Notes: a model not told the origin generated them from the letters alone. A stretch of 64,000 nucleotides of DNA from Podaxis mareebaensis (GCA_018524725.1 JAEUWP010000633.1:1-64000); one strand, 5' to 3'. Counted from the stretch's first letter, positions 45,601-58,312 are shown. Made by a program: numbers and translations.

Positions 45601-48600
45601 ACCATTCGTGTCGCGATGTCCGTTTTGCGATTGTTATCTTGTGTGACGGTATAGAACGACTTAAGAAGTTTGATCACCCGTTTGCGCACACTGAGGCCAG
45701 TATCCTAGGAACGATTGTGAGTATCACCTAGTTTAGAGACTCGACAGCACTTACAGCCATCCGTTCCGCGATCTTGTGGTAATAATCTCCGGCAACTTCA
45801 GGAGAGTCGATCATATACTTCCCGATTAATTCGACAGCGGCATCCCGGACGGCAGGTGAACTGTCAAGAAGGTGGCTCTCAATTCCACGGCGGACCACAG
45901 GCTTAGAATACGTGTATCAGCTGACGTGCTGGTCTACGGGTGGTGGGGAGATGACACACCATGGACAATACAGTAGGATCGCTGGTTACGATCTGACCAA
46001 GTGCGCGCAATGCCTTTGTACGGATGAAAATAACAGGGGCATTCAGGGATCCTACAATAGTGTTGAGAATTGGGTTGAAAGAACTGCGCATGGTTTGTAG
46101 CGTTCCAATCTCCTCTGCGAGTTGATCAATCCGATCCACTTCTTCTTGGGACCTGTTCAGTGTAGATGTTGTCGGCATAGCCATCAGGTCAATAAAGGGA
46201 ATAATTCGCACCCAATGTCAAACACGTCTGTAGGAGGATCCTTCCACACATCCCTCAACGCACCCCTGACCCTATGCGCAAATCCCAGCAGCTTATTCGC
46301 GTCCTTGATGTTGAGGTCATCGTCCAACTCTGGTGTTTCAATCCATCTCTGCAGTTGTTGAAGGGCGCCGGCAAGTTCTTGCCCAAGAAGTGCTGCTGAA
46401 AGTTCCCGCGCGCTCTGTCGTGACGGGATCAGTCCCCGCATCTTCCGGATAGGAGTTAAGACACTTACTTCGTATGCCTGATCTTCGGACGATCGTTTGG
46501 CCAAATGAGTCGCGATGTCACGGTGGGCCTTCAACAATCGTTCTAGAGCTTTCACGTCCTGATTAGCAACGATCTGTACCAAAAGTCGTTAACCATTATC
46601 CACATGAGTTGATCAGCAGCTCACCTCTTCCATTGGTTCCAGTGGCCGTGTTTTCGCTTCCTCATCAGGCCTAGCCTGGAACTTGAGGGTAGCGGTGCGA
46701 ATCTTCGCAGCGATAACACCGAGGTGATCCAATGCAATTGTCTTTGCCGCATTGGAGTCAATCTGGCTATGGGTGTGCTTTTCATCAAGCGCGTTGACCT
46801 GCAAGCACATGGCATTCAACCCGGTTTCACTGATACGAAGAAGTGGTGACATACCATGTATTTACAAATCATGGTCAGCAACACTCCGGCTGCAGGCCAT
46901 TCAGGCCAGAATAATACAACAAGCAGGTCACCAATCAGGTTATCAAAAATGGCGCGATACTCCGCTTCATTCGAGTTTTTTGTTGCTTTGCCCTTGCCGG
47001 AGCGTTTGGTCAGGAACCCGATGATGGTTTTGGCGGCCAGCATCGCCGAATCCAAGCCACCCTTGTACAGTACAATTTCCTACATAACAAGTTAGCCATA
47101 TTAACTTCAAGAACGCGTATATGGAAATATACTTGCTTCATGGTCATTCTCATCCAGGAAAGGCTCCTGTGGCGCCTGCTGGCTATCCGAAAAGCTCTCC
47201 TGACGTTTCAGCGCGAGCTGGTTCTGCCTATTCTTCTCAATCTTTCTCGCTTTCAGTCGCACATCGTGTGCCGAAGTCTGTACAAGCTGCAATAATAGTG
47301 CAGAGACCGTCCGGATTGATCTGCCATCACGGAGTCTGTCGACGGTAATCAGCACTTGTTTTCAATCCCAAATGTCATGTTGACACCCACCGGAATTGAC
47401 CAGCCTTTTGCTTTGTATCAGGGAGCTTAATGAGCGAAGTTAAAATCTCCTCTATAATCCATGACCGTTGATTCTCATGGTTCGAAAAGATCTGTCAAGG
47501 AATTCCTCAGATCAATATAACCCTGCCGAATGATAATTTCGAGTGACTGACGCTTCTGATCAACGCCAGTGCATCTAGACGCAGACCTCTCATCGCGCTC
47601 TTGCCAAACGTCCTCAAGACTACGTTATCTTTCTCTTTTTTCCCCTTTGCCTCACCCTCTCCACTTTCGACGACGAAGAATGGACCTATGGCAATGTATA
47701 CGGCTGAGATTATAATTGTATCCGACATTGCCACAGTTTCGGCATTGACAAGGTTGTTAATGCGCGGAAGGACGCTCGCTAGGGCTTGGAACAACTCGTT
47801 TAGTTGTTTGCGATGATCCGACGCAGTAGAAGAGTGGTCCTTGACGACAAAGCGGAGGAGTGGGTTCCCGCCAAGCTCGAAAGCAGTTCCTGACGACAAC
47901 TCCACAAATGGGTAAACGATCTTGTCGAGTTGATTCTTAACAGCATTAAGACAGGAAATGATTAATTCCTCTGAGTATAGCTGTTGCAGAACCTGTCAGT
48001 ATATCCATAAGCAGACATGTTGACAATCGCACCTGTTTGGTCAATCTATCGCTCCCGAGTAATGCAATGCAACAATCAGCTGCCAGAATGCTCTCTCTCG
48101 CAACATCCAACGTTTGCGACAACTTCTCATAATCAGCACGAGTCAACTCCGCTTCGGGTTCACGATCCTCTTCTTCAACACTTCTGCGTTCAGTGTCTTG
48201 ACTGGGCGGATCATCTAACCCATCCCCTGGGGTTTGAGACAAGGACTCCGTTTTCTTGACTTTCGCCGACTTTTTCCGTGGTGAAGATTTGGCAGAACCC
48301 GGAGGTGGCGCGACATAACGGAAAGGATCCAGATCTTCGCCAGCTTTTACCGTCCGATCCAGAATTTTGAGCAGTCGTGATAACACTTGTGTCTCGACTT
48401 CCGCCATGCGTCCATGGGCACGAGGGGTATTGATAACACCCGCGGTGGCATTCCTGAGCCGTTGATTAGGACGGGCTATTTGACCAATGTATTTTGTGAG
48501 CTTGCGAATATGATTAGAGTGCAAATGGGGTTGGGAAGAGTCGATGGAGAGAGACGAGAAATAATCCGGTAGGTCGGTGATCCCGACCTCAGAAGGTAGG

Positions 48601-50118
48601 CTATCCTCCGCTTCGAAAATGTCTTCGACCAAGCACAGAAACTTTTCGAGAGGCGCTGTAAGATGAAGTTCAGTTGATTATCGGCGCATTCGTGTGCGAG
48701 TCATAGATTGACGTACCACGATCATCGCGATCTCCAGTTCGGCGAGCAGAGCTTCTGATTGAGTCTGTGAGATCTCGGCGTTTGATAGGACTCTCAAAAT
48801 CATCCTCAGCACCGTAGCCACCAAGGTCATCAGGAGTGTCATTCATTCTCGACTTCTCCCGCTTTCTCGCCGACATCGAAGGCGTCACAAAACCATTCTT
48901 CCGAGAAGGAGGAGTGAACCAGGGTGAACGAGGAATTGAAACATAAGCGTTATTTACAGGACGCTTGGGTGTGGGGGTCGGTCCTTGAGAATTGAGGGAC
49001 GTAGTCGATTTAGAGCTCGGTGTGCTGGGAACAGAAGTCACGGAGGAGCTGGAGTGCTGTGGGGGCTCTACATATTCATTTCGCATGGTTTGAATCCGCT
49101 TGACAGAGGGCGATTCTATCTCTACAACTGGTTTCCGTTTACGAGGTGTGATGGGGACAGGAGAACTATTGGCGATGATTGACAACGGATCGGGACTGGA
49201 ACCAAGAGGTGGCTTGCTGAGAGGAGTGGCAGCGAGTTTCTTAGCAGGGGTTTTAACTGGGCTCACTGGAGGAGCGGGGGGAGGAGGGATCTGTGTCGCG
49301 GCGTTTATTTCTCGAGTCTTTTGTTCCAGGAACGAGTTGAAGAAAGCTCTCGACTCCTCGGGGCGGTAAACCCTTTGTGGTGGCGGTGGTGGAGGTCTTG
49401 GTTGAAAGGTGGGGGGAGGGGGAGGGGGAGGACCAAGCGCATGTGCCAAAGAAGAAGACGAGGTTTGCATTATGGGTGGGGAAGGCGTCGGATATACATT
49501 AGTAGAGGGAGCTGTGCGCTGAAGAACTGAATGTGCAAAAGGTGATGTCTGAAACGAAGATGAAGGCCCTTGTGGTGGATACCAAGTTTGCTGGGCGGGA
49601 TATCGGTAGGAACTATGCACATATAGTTGGAAAAAGAACGCATACAAGGGGATTGGACGGCTGAACTTACGATGGACGTTGATCCGTTAAAATACGGACA
49701 GCATTATCCCGCGCAGATGTCCAGTATCCTCCGTCGTTCGTTGGTTGCTGCGGCGCAGAGAGATATCTAACCTGCTGATCATACTCCGTATACGGCGGTG
49801 GACTCCCTTGTGGATACGAGGTGCGCGGGGTATAATATGATGGTTGAACAAAGGAAGGCGGCGCTGCGGTCGTATACATGTTGCTTATATGTCGTACAGC
49901 TAGCGATATGTCAGAGAGGTATAGTGGGTTGTATCTGCGACAATACCGTGATTGGTTGGTGTGGCAGACGCCATCGGGTATACTGCCAAAAGGCCTTGAG
50001 CATTGTGTACCGAGTCAGCAGCCGCAGAGCCATAGCGTATGTTCTGCTGAGGGTGCTGTGGAGTCTGTTGCTGGTAATAGTGCTGGTCTTGAGGACGCCA
50101 GCGGTGGTTATTGTCCAT
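42602..50118 (-). CDS. SCC2: sister-chromatid cohesion loader Scc2/Nipped-B/Mis4
   Basis: This is the large HEAT-repeat subunit that loads cohesin onto chromatin. Exon 1 (49947-50118) starts [18 protein letters not shown]. It joins across 49900-49946 to an exon with [18 protein letters not shown]. The N-terminal 400 residues are low-complexity, with poly-Pro runs ([11 protein letters not shown], 49377-49440), as expected for the disordered Scc4-binding part. HEAT blocks follow: [93 protein letters not shown] and [16 protein letters not shown]. They run to [25 protein letters not shown]. The [11 protein letters not shown] and VRKRVIKLL segments are diagnostic for adherins. About 20 short introns occur; the product is about 2,000 residues. 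It is divergent from the DEAH helicase. Confidence 0.9.
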
Positions 50119-50308
50119 GAGGACAGAGGAGGACGAAAGGAGGTTAGGTTCAAGGCAATATTGCAGGTCACGCAGCCGAGTGCGCGACGCGCAAAGGATC
50201 GTCACACGTTATGTGTGACAGTCTCCCAGATTTTTTTCCCAAGTCCATGATAGGCCTCTGCACAAATCATTCGACCGTCTGCTCGCCTCTCTGCCTTGCC
50301 CATGTGTC
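50119..50308. promoter_or_regulatory. shared divergent promoter of SCC2 and the DEAH helicase
   Basis: Only 190 bases separate the two start codons, so both promoters must overlap or lie in the 5' leaders. No TATA box is seen, which fits housekeeping genes. Confidence 0.45.
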
Positions 50309-53068
50309 ATGTCAATGCTCCAGAAACGCAAGCATATCCGCACAGTAGACTTCAAACAGGGCCCAGGAAGTAGCAAGTACCACAAGGACAACAATCACAC
50401 TTATCGCCCTCATAAGAGACCCCGGTATGTCGACGTATCGGACGACGAACAACCGCGCAAGAAGGTCCCTCCAGAAATTAACGGAGTAACCCCTCAGAAG
50501 ATGCTGAACGGGCACAAAGTCAAGAAATTGAAACACAAGCATGACCATGACCAACTGACACCTTTCATCAACGGTATTGGAGAGGGATCTCACTCCAAAA
50601 AATCTGGGTCGAGTTCATCCTCCTACTTGCAACTCCAGGAACAGAGGAAGCAGCTTCCCATTGCGAAGGGTATGCCCAAATTTAGGATTTCTCTGAACTT
50701 TGTTCTAATTGCATGCTAGGTCGTGAGGCTCTTATCGAGGAAATTAGGCAGCATGACGTTACGGTTCTCCTGGGAGAAACTGGTTCGGGAAAAACTACCC
50801 GTGAGCAGACAGAACCTTAAGATATCTCATACTTGTGACTTATGCACGGCAGAGGTACCCCAGTACCTGTTAGAAGGTGGTTTAGCTGGCAAAGGCATGA
50901 TCGCAGTCACCCAACCTCGTCGTGTCGCTGCCACATCTCTTGCAGACCGTGTGGCAAAGGAGCAAGGCGTCTCTGTCGGCGATGCTGTTGGTTACTCCGT
51001 CCGCTTCGACGAAAAATATACTTCCGCCACGCGGATCAAGTACATGACGGACGGAATGATTGTCCGTGAGCTCATGTCAGATCCCCTACTCAGCAAATAC
51101 AGCGTCATCATTGTTGACGAAGCTCACGAACGAACACTACGCACGGATCTCTTAATTGCCAACCTCAAAAATATCCAACGGCAACGTAATGGTGCCGCGG
51201 ATCCCAAAGGCAAAAAGAACGCCGATCAGCTGAACCCACTAAAAATTATAATCATGAGCGCTACGCTCGACGCTGAAAAGTTCAGTAGATTCTTTTCTGA
51301 GTGAGTACTACATACGTTTTGCTGGGTGTATGACCAACTGACCTGCAATCAGTGCCAAAATCATTTATGTAAAGGGACGCCAACATCCTGTTACAATATA
51401 CCACTCGGCCGAAAGCCAAATAGACTATGTAGATGCAGCTATGAGGACATTTTTCCAAGTACACATAGATCAACCGCCAGGAGACGTTCTAATATTCCTC
51501 CCAGGTAGGCTTCCCACCCACAGCTTCTGGCCTTTCATTGAACTTGCCGCAGGACAGGAGGATATCGAGAGTCTAGAAAAGTCTATCACCTTTTTTGCGA
51601 AACGCTTACCCGTAGACAAGATGGATGTACGTTTTATTTCAAGTTGCCTCCTCGGATGTGGAATTAACCCTCTCCCAGGTCCTCGTGCTGGCAATGTATG
51701 CATCCCAGTCACCTACGAATAACGCCAAGGCATTCGACGCTGCACCTCCAAACACCCGGAAATGCATACTCGCCACCAATATCGCCGAAACATCCATCAC
51801 AATACCGGGTGTGAAGTATGTAATTGATACCGGAAAATGTAAAGAGAAGCAATATCTCGCGAGGGATTCTGGGGGAGGTAAGCTTTAACCGATCTCTGCG
51901 CGAGCAACAGCTAAATAGTTGATATAGGCTTTGACACCCTCCTAACAAGAGACATCACAAAGTCGTCTGCAATGCAACGAGCTGGTCGCGCCGGTCGCGA
52001 GGTGATCCTTTATCTATACCCCATGCATACTTCCCACTCATCACAGACCTCGACAGGGCAAAGGTGTCTGTTTTAGGTTGTACACCCAACAAGCCTTCGA
52101 CTCCATGACCCCAACCGCCGAACCCGAAATCCTCCGCTGCAGTCTAACATCCAGCATCCTCCAACTCAAATGTATCAACCAAAACATGGAAGAACTCGAC
52201 CTCATGGACAAGCCAGAGATCGATTCCAGTAAGTACCACTTACAACCTCTCAGTCCATCCTTATCACGCAACACATCTTCACTATCATTATTTCCTCAGT
52301 CTACTCCGCACTCAAAACCCTCTGGCTTCTCGGCGCAATCGACAAAAACCAAAACCTCACGCCAACCGGACGCAAAATGGCCTCCTTCCCGATCGAACCG
52401 CACCTTTCCCGCTCCATTCTTGCATCCTCAGAGCACGCCTGCACCAAAGAAATCCTTATAATCGTCTCAGTCCTCTCCGCCTCTTCGAAACTCTTCCTCG
52501 ACATATCCGATCAACGCGAAGCCGCCTCCGACGCTCGCAGAAAATTCCGCCACGCTTCCGGGGACCATATGACAATACTAAATGCCGTACGCGCATATGA
52601 GGAGATTGCGAAGAGTGAAGGAAAGGCACAAAGGAAGGAGTGGTGTAAGAAGCATTTTATCAACGAGAGGACATTGGTCGAAGCAAGGAAGATTAGGGAG
52701 CAACTGGTTGATGTGTGTCGGAAGGTTGGGTTGAATGCGGAGGTTACCTGTGGTGAGAATGAGGATCCAGTGATTAACAGCCTTGGGTACGGGCTTGTGG
52801 GCAATTCGGCGTTTCTGCAGCAGGATGGGTCATATAAGCAGACTATGGGTCATTCGGTGAGATGCTTCTCAGCAGTCTCCGGTGTGTTACTGATTCCCGG
52901 TACTAGATTGTTAAGATCCATCCAGGCTCTACCATGATCAATGAGAAGGTGCCCGCGATCATCTACGATGAGCTGGTCTACACGAACCAGATATATGCCC
53001 GCGGCGTTTCCGCTATACGGAGGAGCTTCTTCGTGAAGCACGCCGCCCTCAGTCAGCGACAAGCATAA
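50309..53068 (+). CDS. DEAH-box RNA helicase, DHR2/DHX33-like
   Basis: The N-terminus is basic (MSMLQKRKHIRTVDFKQG with HKVKKLKHKHDHD), as in nucleolar proteins. Helicase motifs: LLGETGSGKTTQVPQYL (motif I, with the intron after TT restored), TQPRRVAATSLADRVAKE (Ia), YMTDGMIVRELM (Ib), VIIVDEAHERTLRTDLL (II), IIMSATLDAEKFSRFF (III), VLIFLPGQEDIESLE (IV), CILATNIAETSITIPGVKYVIDTG (V) and SAMQRAGRAGRE (VI). The HA2 region (NQNLTPTGRKMASFPIEPHLSRSIL) and an OB-fold (LVYTNQIYARGVSAIRRSF) end the protein. The short N-terminal extension and OB region fit the DHR2/DHX33 branch, involved in rRNA processing, better than the longer Prp2/16/22 factors. Several introns of about 50 bases are present. Confidence 0.85.
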
Positions 53069-53189
53069 TGGCACGACTCCGTTGCGAGACTTTTCACACT
53101 ATATTGCACAAACATATGCTTTGTATATAATGTAACTCGTGCAACCAGCCTACCAATCAATTAAAAACATGGTGGAACGACACGCCAAC

Positions 53190-55002
53190 CTAAGCACTCA
53201 AACTTCCAAGAGCATTCCATGGCCCAGGTACATTCCCTTGCACACCAAGCTTCCGCCAAACCTCCTTCGCGATTGCTTTCTCCGTCCCGCTTAAAAATAG
53301 GACAAGTGTCGGGAACCTGGAGACTTTGGCTAGATTATCCATGTACTCCCTGATGTGAGTCTTATTATCTGCTGTAGGCTGGGACGAGAGGACAACGAGG
53401 AAGACTTCAAGTATTGAAACAAGCAAAGTCGGTTCTAAAGACGATTTGCAGAAGGAAGGCATACTTGAAGGCGGAATCGTCTATCAACAGGAAGTAGCAC
53501 AATATGATTAACGCGATTTTCTCCCGGGACTTTGGGGCTAGACGCACCTGGAGTAACTTCCACCGTTCCGCACTGGTTAACATTGATCGCCAGGCCCTAT
53601 TAAAATCGAACAATGTAGCCGGTGGCTGATGCAAGACAGCATTATCCACGGGTGATCCGACAGCTTTATTAGAAGCCGGGGCGGACACGGATCCAGGAAC
53701 TGAAGGAGGTGCAGCGGGTGAAGGCCGGGGTTCTGGCTCCGGAGTCAGTGTCGTTTCCGAGGTCAGTTGTGAATTTGACGATGGAGACGAGATCTCCTTC
53801 GTAGATATGGGTTTCGCTTCATTCTGGGATTTAACGGTGGGAGCCTCCTTTTGAGATGGTGATGGCGCGGGTGGGGAACGAGAGCCGGATGGACTTTCTG
53901 TTCTCGTAGGAAAGATGGTGTTTTGCCCCGATGCACGAAAGATACCACCCCCTACTTTACTCGTTTTCGTCTCGCGGGCTTTTTTGGCGTCTGCAAATGA
54001 TGTTGCTTTTAATGCAGCAGATGACGTTGATGGCGGTGGTGAGGCAGGTGTTGAAGGAGTGGGTGACACTTTAGCGGAGGAAGACTGCTGACTTGGGGGC
54101 GATTGGGACTTGGATTCCGGTTTGGGGGAGGCAGGAGATGTCTCGAGAGGACGTGGTGACGACTCCTGTATGTCACCATTTGCGGGGGACGAGATTGGCT
54201 TCGGTGGTTTCCCCACCGGCTCAGGCGTGGGTTTTGTCCGCTCAACCCCAGCGACGGGGTCTTTCTGGGGAAACCCAGGAGGCTCGACAATAGTAATTGG
54301 TACACGTCGTCGTTTCGGCGCAGATGTAGGGTGAAGCGTAGAACCGAAGGTTACATCAATGTGACGATGGCCTGGCTTCTAATGTTGACACCGCTGTTAG
54401 TAGCAACACGACCCGAGATATGTCGCGCGAACATGCCTTGCGTGTTTCAATTTCGATCAACTCGGCAACTTTTCGTAGCTCTTCCTTAGTCGCCTGGTTG
54501 TCAGGTTCTAGTCTCAGAGCTTCCGTAAAATCTTGAAGAGAGAATGAATTCAGCGAGACGGCATGACTGAACAGTGACAGAAAACATACCCCGTTGGGCT
54601 TCAACGAGCTTTTCTAAGCCGACCTTAGCCTGACCTCTTCTGAAGTATGCTTTCACATTTTTGGCACTCAAGCCTAAGACGGTATTGCAATCCCTTTCAG
54701 CATCCTCATACCTACGAACGACAGAGAACAATGCATCAGCTCTGTGCGACAGCAACAAGAGAAATAGGTGGACGTCGGTAAGAACGTACTTGCCTAGCTT
54801 CAGATAAGCAGCTGCTCTGTTTAACGGATAGGTAGCGTCATTGCGATCGGCCAGAATGGCTGCTGTGTAGTGACCGATTGCACTCGGAAAGTCGCCAGCT
54901 TTGAACGCTGTGTTGCCCTTGAGCTCAGTTTAGAAATCGTTCCTGCAAGACGGAGAAGTTAGTACTCACCCGTTCCTTCTCTTTCTGAGCCCTTTCCGCC
55001 AT
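53190..55002 (-). CDS. RPAP3-like TPR co-chaperone
   Basis: The N-terminal exons encode a three-repeat TPR: MAERAQKEKERGN with the following TAFKAGDFPSAIGHYTAAI, then YPLNRAAAYLKLGKYEDAERDCNTVL and VKAYFRRGQAKVGLEKLVEAQRDF. This is an HSP90/HSP70 carboxylate-clamp type of TPR. A long Pro/Ser/Thr-rich linker follows (about 53640-54330). The C-terminal domain (LFDFNRAWRSM, AERWKLLQ, VLSSQPTADN, YMDNLAKVSRFPTLVLFLSGTEK, KLG) matches the RPAP3 C-terminal domain that contacts RUVBL ATPases in the R2TP complex. That complex assembles RNA polymerases, box C/D snoRNPs and PIKK kinases. The start at 55002 is the first ATG and is divergent from EMC8. The stop is at 53190. Confidence 0.82.
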
Positions 55003-55268
55003 TGTAAACCCAAAATGAAGATTTTGTTGGGGGAAACTATGACGCACGCTGCCCATTGGAGGATAATGACAAACAAGGCTAAATAGCACGCTCATCACGT
55101 TCCAAGAACCACTCGAATGACGGGCGCTAAAATGTCGATCCCCTCCTTCCAATATTCTCTTCGACTCGTCTCAACCCTAGATCGAGGAGCCTGATGTGAG
55201 AATCAAGATATTGCTTAGCTCTGACCCTGTGCTTCATCTCTGAAACCCGAACGCATATCCAGTGCATC

Positions 55269-56138
55269 ATGGCAACGAAATACACCATCACCGGGCCCGC
55301 CTACGTCAAGCTCTTCTTCCACCTTGCCAAACACCCACACCAACGCGTCAACGGCGTTCTCATAGGGAATGAAACATCAGATGGAGGCGTGGAAGTCACA
55401 GATGCCATTCCGCTGCTTCACCACTGGACGAGCTTGAGCCCAATGATGGAAATCGGACTAGATCTGGTGCACACCATACTCACCTTTGAGAACCGACTTA
55501 TAACTAATTTGCACCAGGCAGGCCAATACGCAGATTCTGTTGGACTTCAAGTAGTAGGGTACTACCAGGCATGCGAACGGTCCGAAGACACGAGCCTGTT
55601 CCCTGTTGGCGAAAAGATCGTATCGAGAATCAAACAGAAATTCAACAAAGCTGTCGCTTTCGTCGTGAGTTTACTCTTCCCGAGGTTGCCGTGCATTAAG
55701 ATTTCCCTCAATACGCTTCCGATTGCTATAGCTTGATGCTTCCCAAATCGGGGAAGATTCAGCTGCATTACTTGTGCGTCGCCTATTAATCGTTTCCCTA
55801 CTTCGTCGTTCCAACCCCTAAGCTATGTGTGTACAGCCGTACACCTCGACCACCACGTCGAATCCTGCTTGGAAGCCTGTGACCTCCTCACCAAGACCGT
55901 TCACTCCCGGATCTTCCTACCAGTTATCTCCGTCGAGCCTTCCCGCAAAGACAATTTCTCTTGTTCGCGACGAGAAACTCCACCTGAAATTTGGGGATTT
56001 CGACGATCACCTAGAGGACGTTGCTATCGGTACGTGCTGTTCTGTGCTCAACATCTTCCGTAAAAACAAAGATTGACAAGTATTGGTGAGACAGACTGGT
56101 TGAGGAATAAGGCATGCGTGCCGACAGATCTTAATTAA
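55269..56138 (+). CDS. EMC8: ER membrane protein complex subunit 8/9 homolog, intact copy
   Basis: This is an MPN-like subunit of the EMC, the ER insertase for some membrane proteins. The start is MATKYTITGPAYVKLFFHLAKHPH, then VNGVLIGNE, VTDAIPLLHHW, SPMMEIGLDLVHTIL and YADSVGLQVVGYYQACERSEDTS, then VGEKIVSRIKQKFNKAVAFV. Further exons give LDASQIGEDSAALL, PYTSTTTSNPAWKPV and LVRDEKLHLKFGDFDDHLEDVAI. The last exon gives DWLRNKACVPTDLN-stop at 56136-56138. All junctions are GT..AG and the frame is continuous. The MPN fold lacks the JAMM metal ligands, as usual for EMC8/9. A second, broken copy lies at 58997. Confidence 0.9.
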
Positions 56139-56433
56139 GACATATTTCATCTCTTGTTCGCCTCCGCTTCATCACTAAATTCCTTGGTTTGTTTCTAAAC
56201 GCATGTCGATGCTATGTGCCATAATCGCAACAACTGCATGACAGAAGCACAAATGTTACATGATAAGTACATGACGAACAACATATTAGCAATTCATGAA
56301 TATTTCGGTAGCCTTAACCAGGGAGCTACCAGAGACCACACCCAGGGGTCGGAGGAATTGAACACAGCGACCAAGCTGGCTGTGGGTTTCCTAGTGAGCC
56401 CACCTAAACCCACTCGACTGGGAAAGTCTGTAA

Positions 56434-57180
56434 TCAGGGCTTCCAGCCCTTGAGTTGGAAGTTCCAGGAAACTGCAACGACACCTTCATCGAGGGAATCA
56501 AGTTTCTTGAATAATGCAGGCGACATGTCTACACGAGAAGGGGAAGATGAAATGTGAAGTGTCAGTGTCAGGAGTTCACGGAGAAGACAAAGATCTGCCC
56601 CGGTATGAAGACATACCGAGGTCTTGGTCACGGCAGCTGGGGCAGTTGTCTCTCACAAGGCCGTAGGCAGTATTGCCATTTCTTGTGTTTGTCACTCTCA
56701 CATACTATGGGCGAAAACACGCGCAATCAGCGTTTCGAAGTTAATTATAAACTCGAAGACAAGAGGGAAAAAGGGCCCCCTCGCGTCGATGCGCACACCT
56801 GATTGCGGTGAGAGCCCCCAGTACGATCATAGAGCGCCTTGCCAATAGCGACGATGAGATCAGAATCTACACTCCACATCCCGCAAGTCCCTTTGCCTGT
56901 TACGAAGAGCATTGCATTATTACGGCGTACGAACGAATAAGACTCGAGGATGGTCTTACCTACATGAAACCACGTTCATATGAAAACAGACAGCGACAAT
57001 CAACGGTCAGCCACGAAGACGAAGTGAAAATGAAGAACTCACCAAGCCGGTACGTGTGAGGCGTTTCTCGAGATCAACTTCGGCTTCGGTTCCATTGGTA
57101 ACAGGAACAAATGAGCCCAATGCTAGCAAGATAAATGCAAAGATGGCAGAGAAAGCGAACAGAACGCGTGACATCATCAT
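56434..57180 (-). pseudogene. RlpA-like double-psi beta-barrel gene, damaged copy A
   Basis: The exon plan matches the intact copy at 60476-61210. Exon 1 begins MMMSRVLFAFSAIFAFILLALG (signal peptide) and ends LTRTG. The next exon would be the small one encoding TWFHV, but the acceptor before it reads TCATATG at 56973-56982 where copy B has CCATAGG, so no AG is available and normal splicing is blocked. The conserved Cys in the SNCDQ segment of copy B is lost here (SHRNQ), CPSCGDQ has become CPSCRDQ, and the Arg of RGTWF is lost at the exon 1 border. The rest is still open (DMSPALFKKLDSLDEGVVAVSWNF). I infer recent loss of function; exon skipping or a diverged function is the alternative. Confidence 0.65.
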
Positions 57181-57529
57181 TGTCGTGGAGTAGAGCGAGT
57201 AGAGGCTTCGAAGCTGGAGATAAACACGAGAATACACAATAGAAATGAAGTCTAGGGGGTGATACGAGAGTAATACACGGGACTAGCGCAGTTCGGGGTG
57301 GACCGATTGGAGGGTGATAGGACCACGACGGCACGACGAGGGGGCACGGGTGCCCTTTATACATCTGACAGGGGGCAAGACTAGTGAGCCCCGTGGTAGT
57401 AGGTGCACAGGTTGTGGCCCGGTTCCCGATGTACGGAATATCTCAGAGATAATTGTTCTTCGATTGTTATTGGTCAAGGGAAGCCTGGAGGAGTGCCGAG
57501 AGACAACAAAAGCTACTATTGGTGTGGTA

Positions 57530-57880
57530 GTAGACTCGCTAGCCAGACCTTCCCCGGATCTCTCTCTTTTGAAATCCGACTTGAGCGGACAAACCCACCC
57601 ATCGGCGGGACTATATGCGATTAGAAGAGCACTAGAGGAAACCAATCCATTCCAACCATTCGTAATAGAAACGGACTCTCAGTCCGCCATCAACTGCCTA
57701 ACTAAATACTACAAGAAGTGGGAGGACAGAGGACAGATAGGGAGAAAGAACAAAGACCTAATAAAAGACACACTAGATGTCCTCAGAGAAAGAAGAGCAT
57801 AAGCCAAATTCAAATGGATGAAAGGTCACAGTGGACTACAAGGTAACGAAGCCACAGATGAACTAACAATTGTCACAAGT
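57530..57880 (+). mobile_element. RNase H domain fragment of a retroelement
   Basis: The plus strand encodes an RNase H-like segment: AGLYAIRRALEETNP, FVIETDSQSAINCLTKYYKKW (with the ETDSQSA catalytic Asp motif), NKDLIKDTLDVLRERRA, then after a TAA a continuation KFKWMKGHSGLQGNEATDEL, the KxHSG..GNExAD motif. This arrangement is found in non-LTR retrotransposons of fungi and in host RNase H-like genes. No reverse transcriptase, LTR or target-site duplication is visible, so this is a short decayed fragment. It begins exactly where homology between the two segmental copies stops. Confidence 0.65.
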
Positions 57881-58255
57881 TTCCTGGGTTTATGATATGG
57901 CCGTATAAGACATATCTGGTGCCTATCTTTTGCATCGGGACTCGCAATCCGTGATAATTTGATTATGGGGGCTATGATAGCAGATATTGCTAGTGTTGGA
58001 GATCCAAATCCGCTCCGAGCCGAGCCCTCCGATCCGAAGTCTCGGATTGTGAATGGACACCAGATGCCACTTCTTTTCATGACCCTTTTTCTGTAGATAA
58101 TCCTTCCACATTTCACTCTTTGTCCCAAGCCTCGTGTCCTTTCACCGTTTACCATGCATTGATATCTTTTTTGTTCCTTTGACATTGCTCCTTTTCTAAG
58201 ACCCTTAGCAGATAGAGTATATATATTAGCTATGATAGATAAACTCCCTCAGCTC

Positions 58256-58279
58256 TCGTACGCATACGTCGAGTGACTG
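58256..58279 (+). repeat. 24-base direct repeat, unit 1
   Basis: The unit contains CGTACGCATACGTCGAG and recurs exactly 57 bases downstream. It lies in the gene-poor spacer between the duplication copies. Confidence 0.8.
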
Positions 58280-58312
58280 GGGTGGGGTGGATGACATTTA
58301 TATTCCTGTCAT

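Larger units (their letters stand above)
55238..57515. repeat. segmental duplication, left copy (A)
   Basis: This block is homologous in the same orientation to 58962-61577. It starts about 30 bases before the EMC8 ATG and ends just beyond the promoter of the beta-barrel gene, at the TGTTATTGGTC..GGA..GCCTGGA segment. Shared landmarks include the EMC8 3' exons and the run containing CTAGGGGGTGATAC. Copy A lacks about 0.3 kb that copy B has between the two genes. Boundaries were set by eye. Confidence 0.85.
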
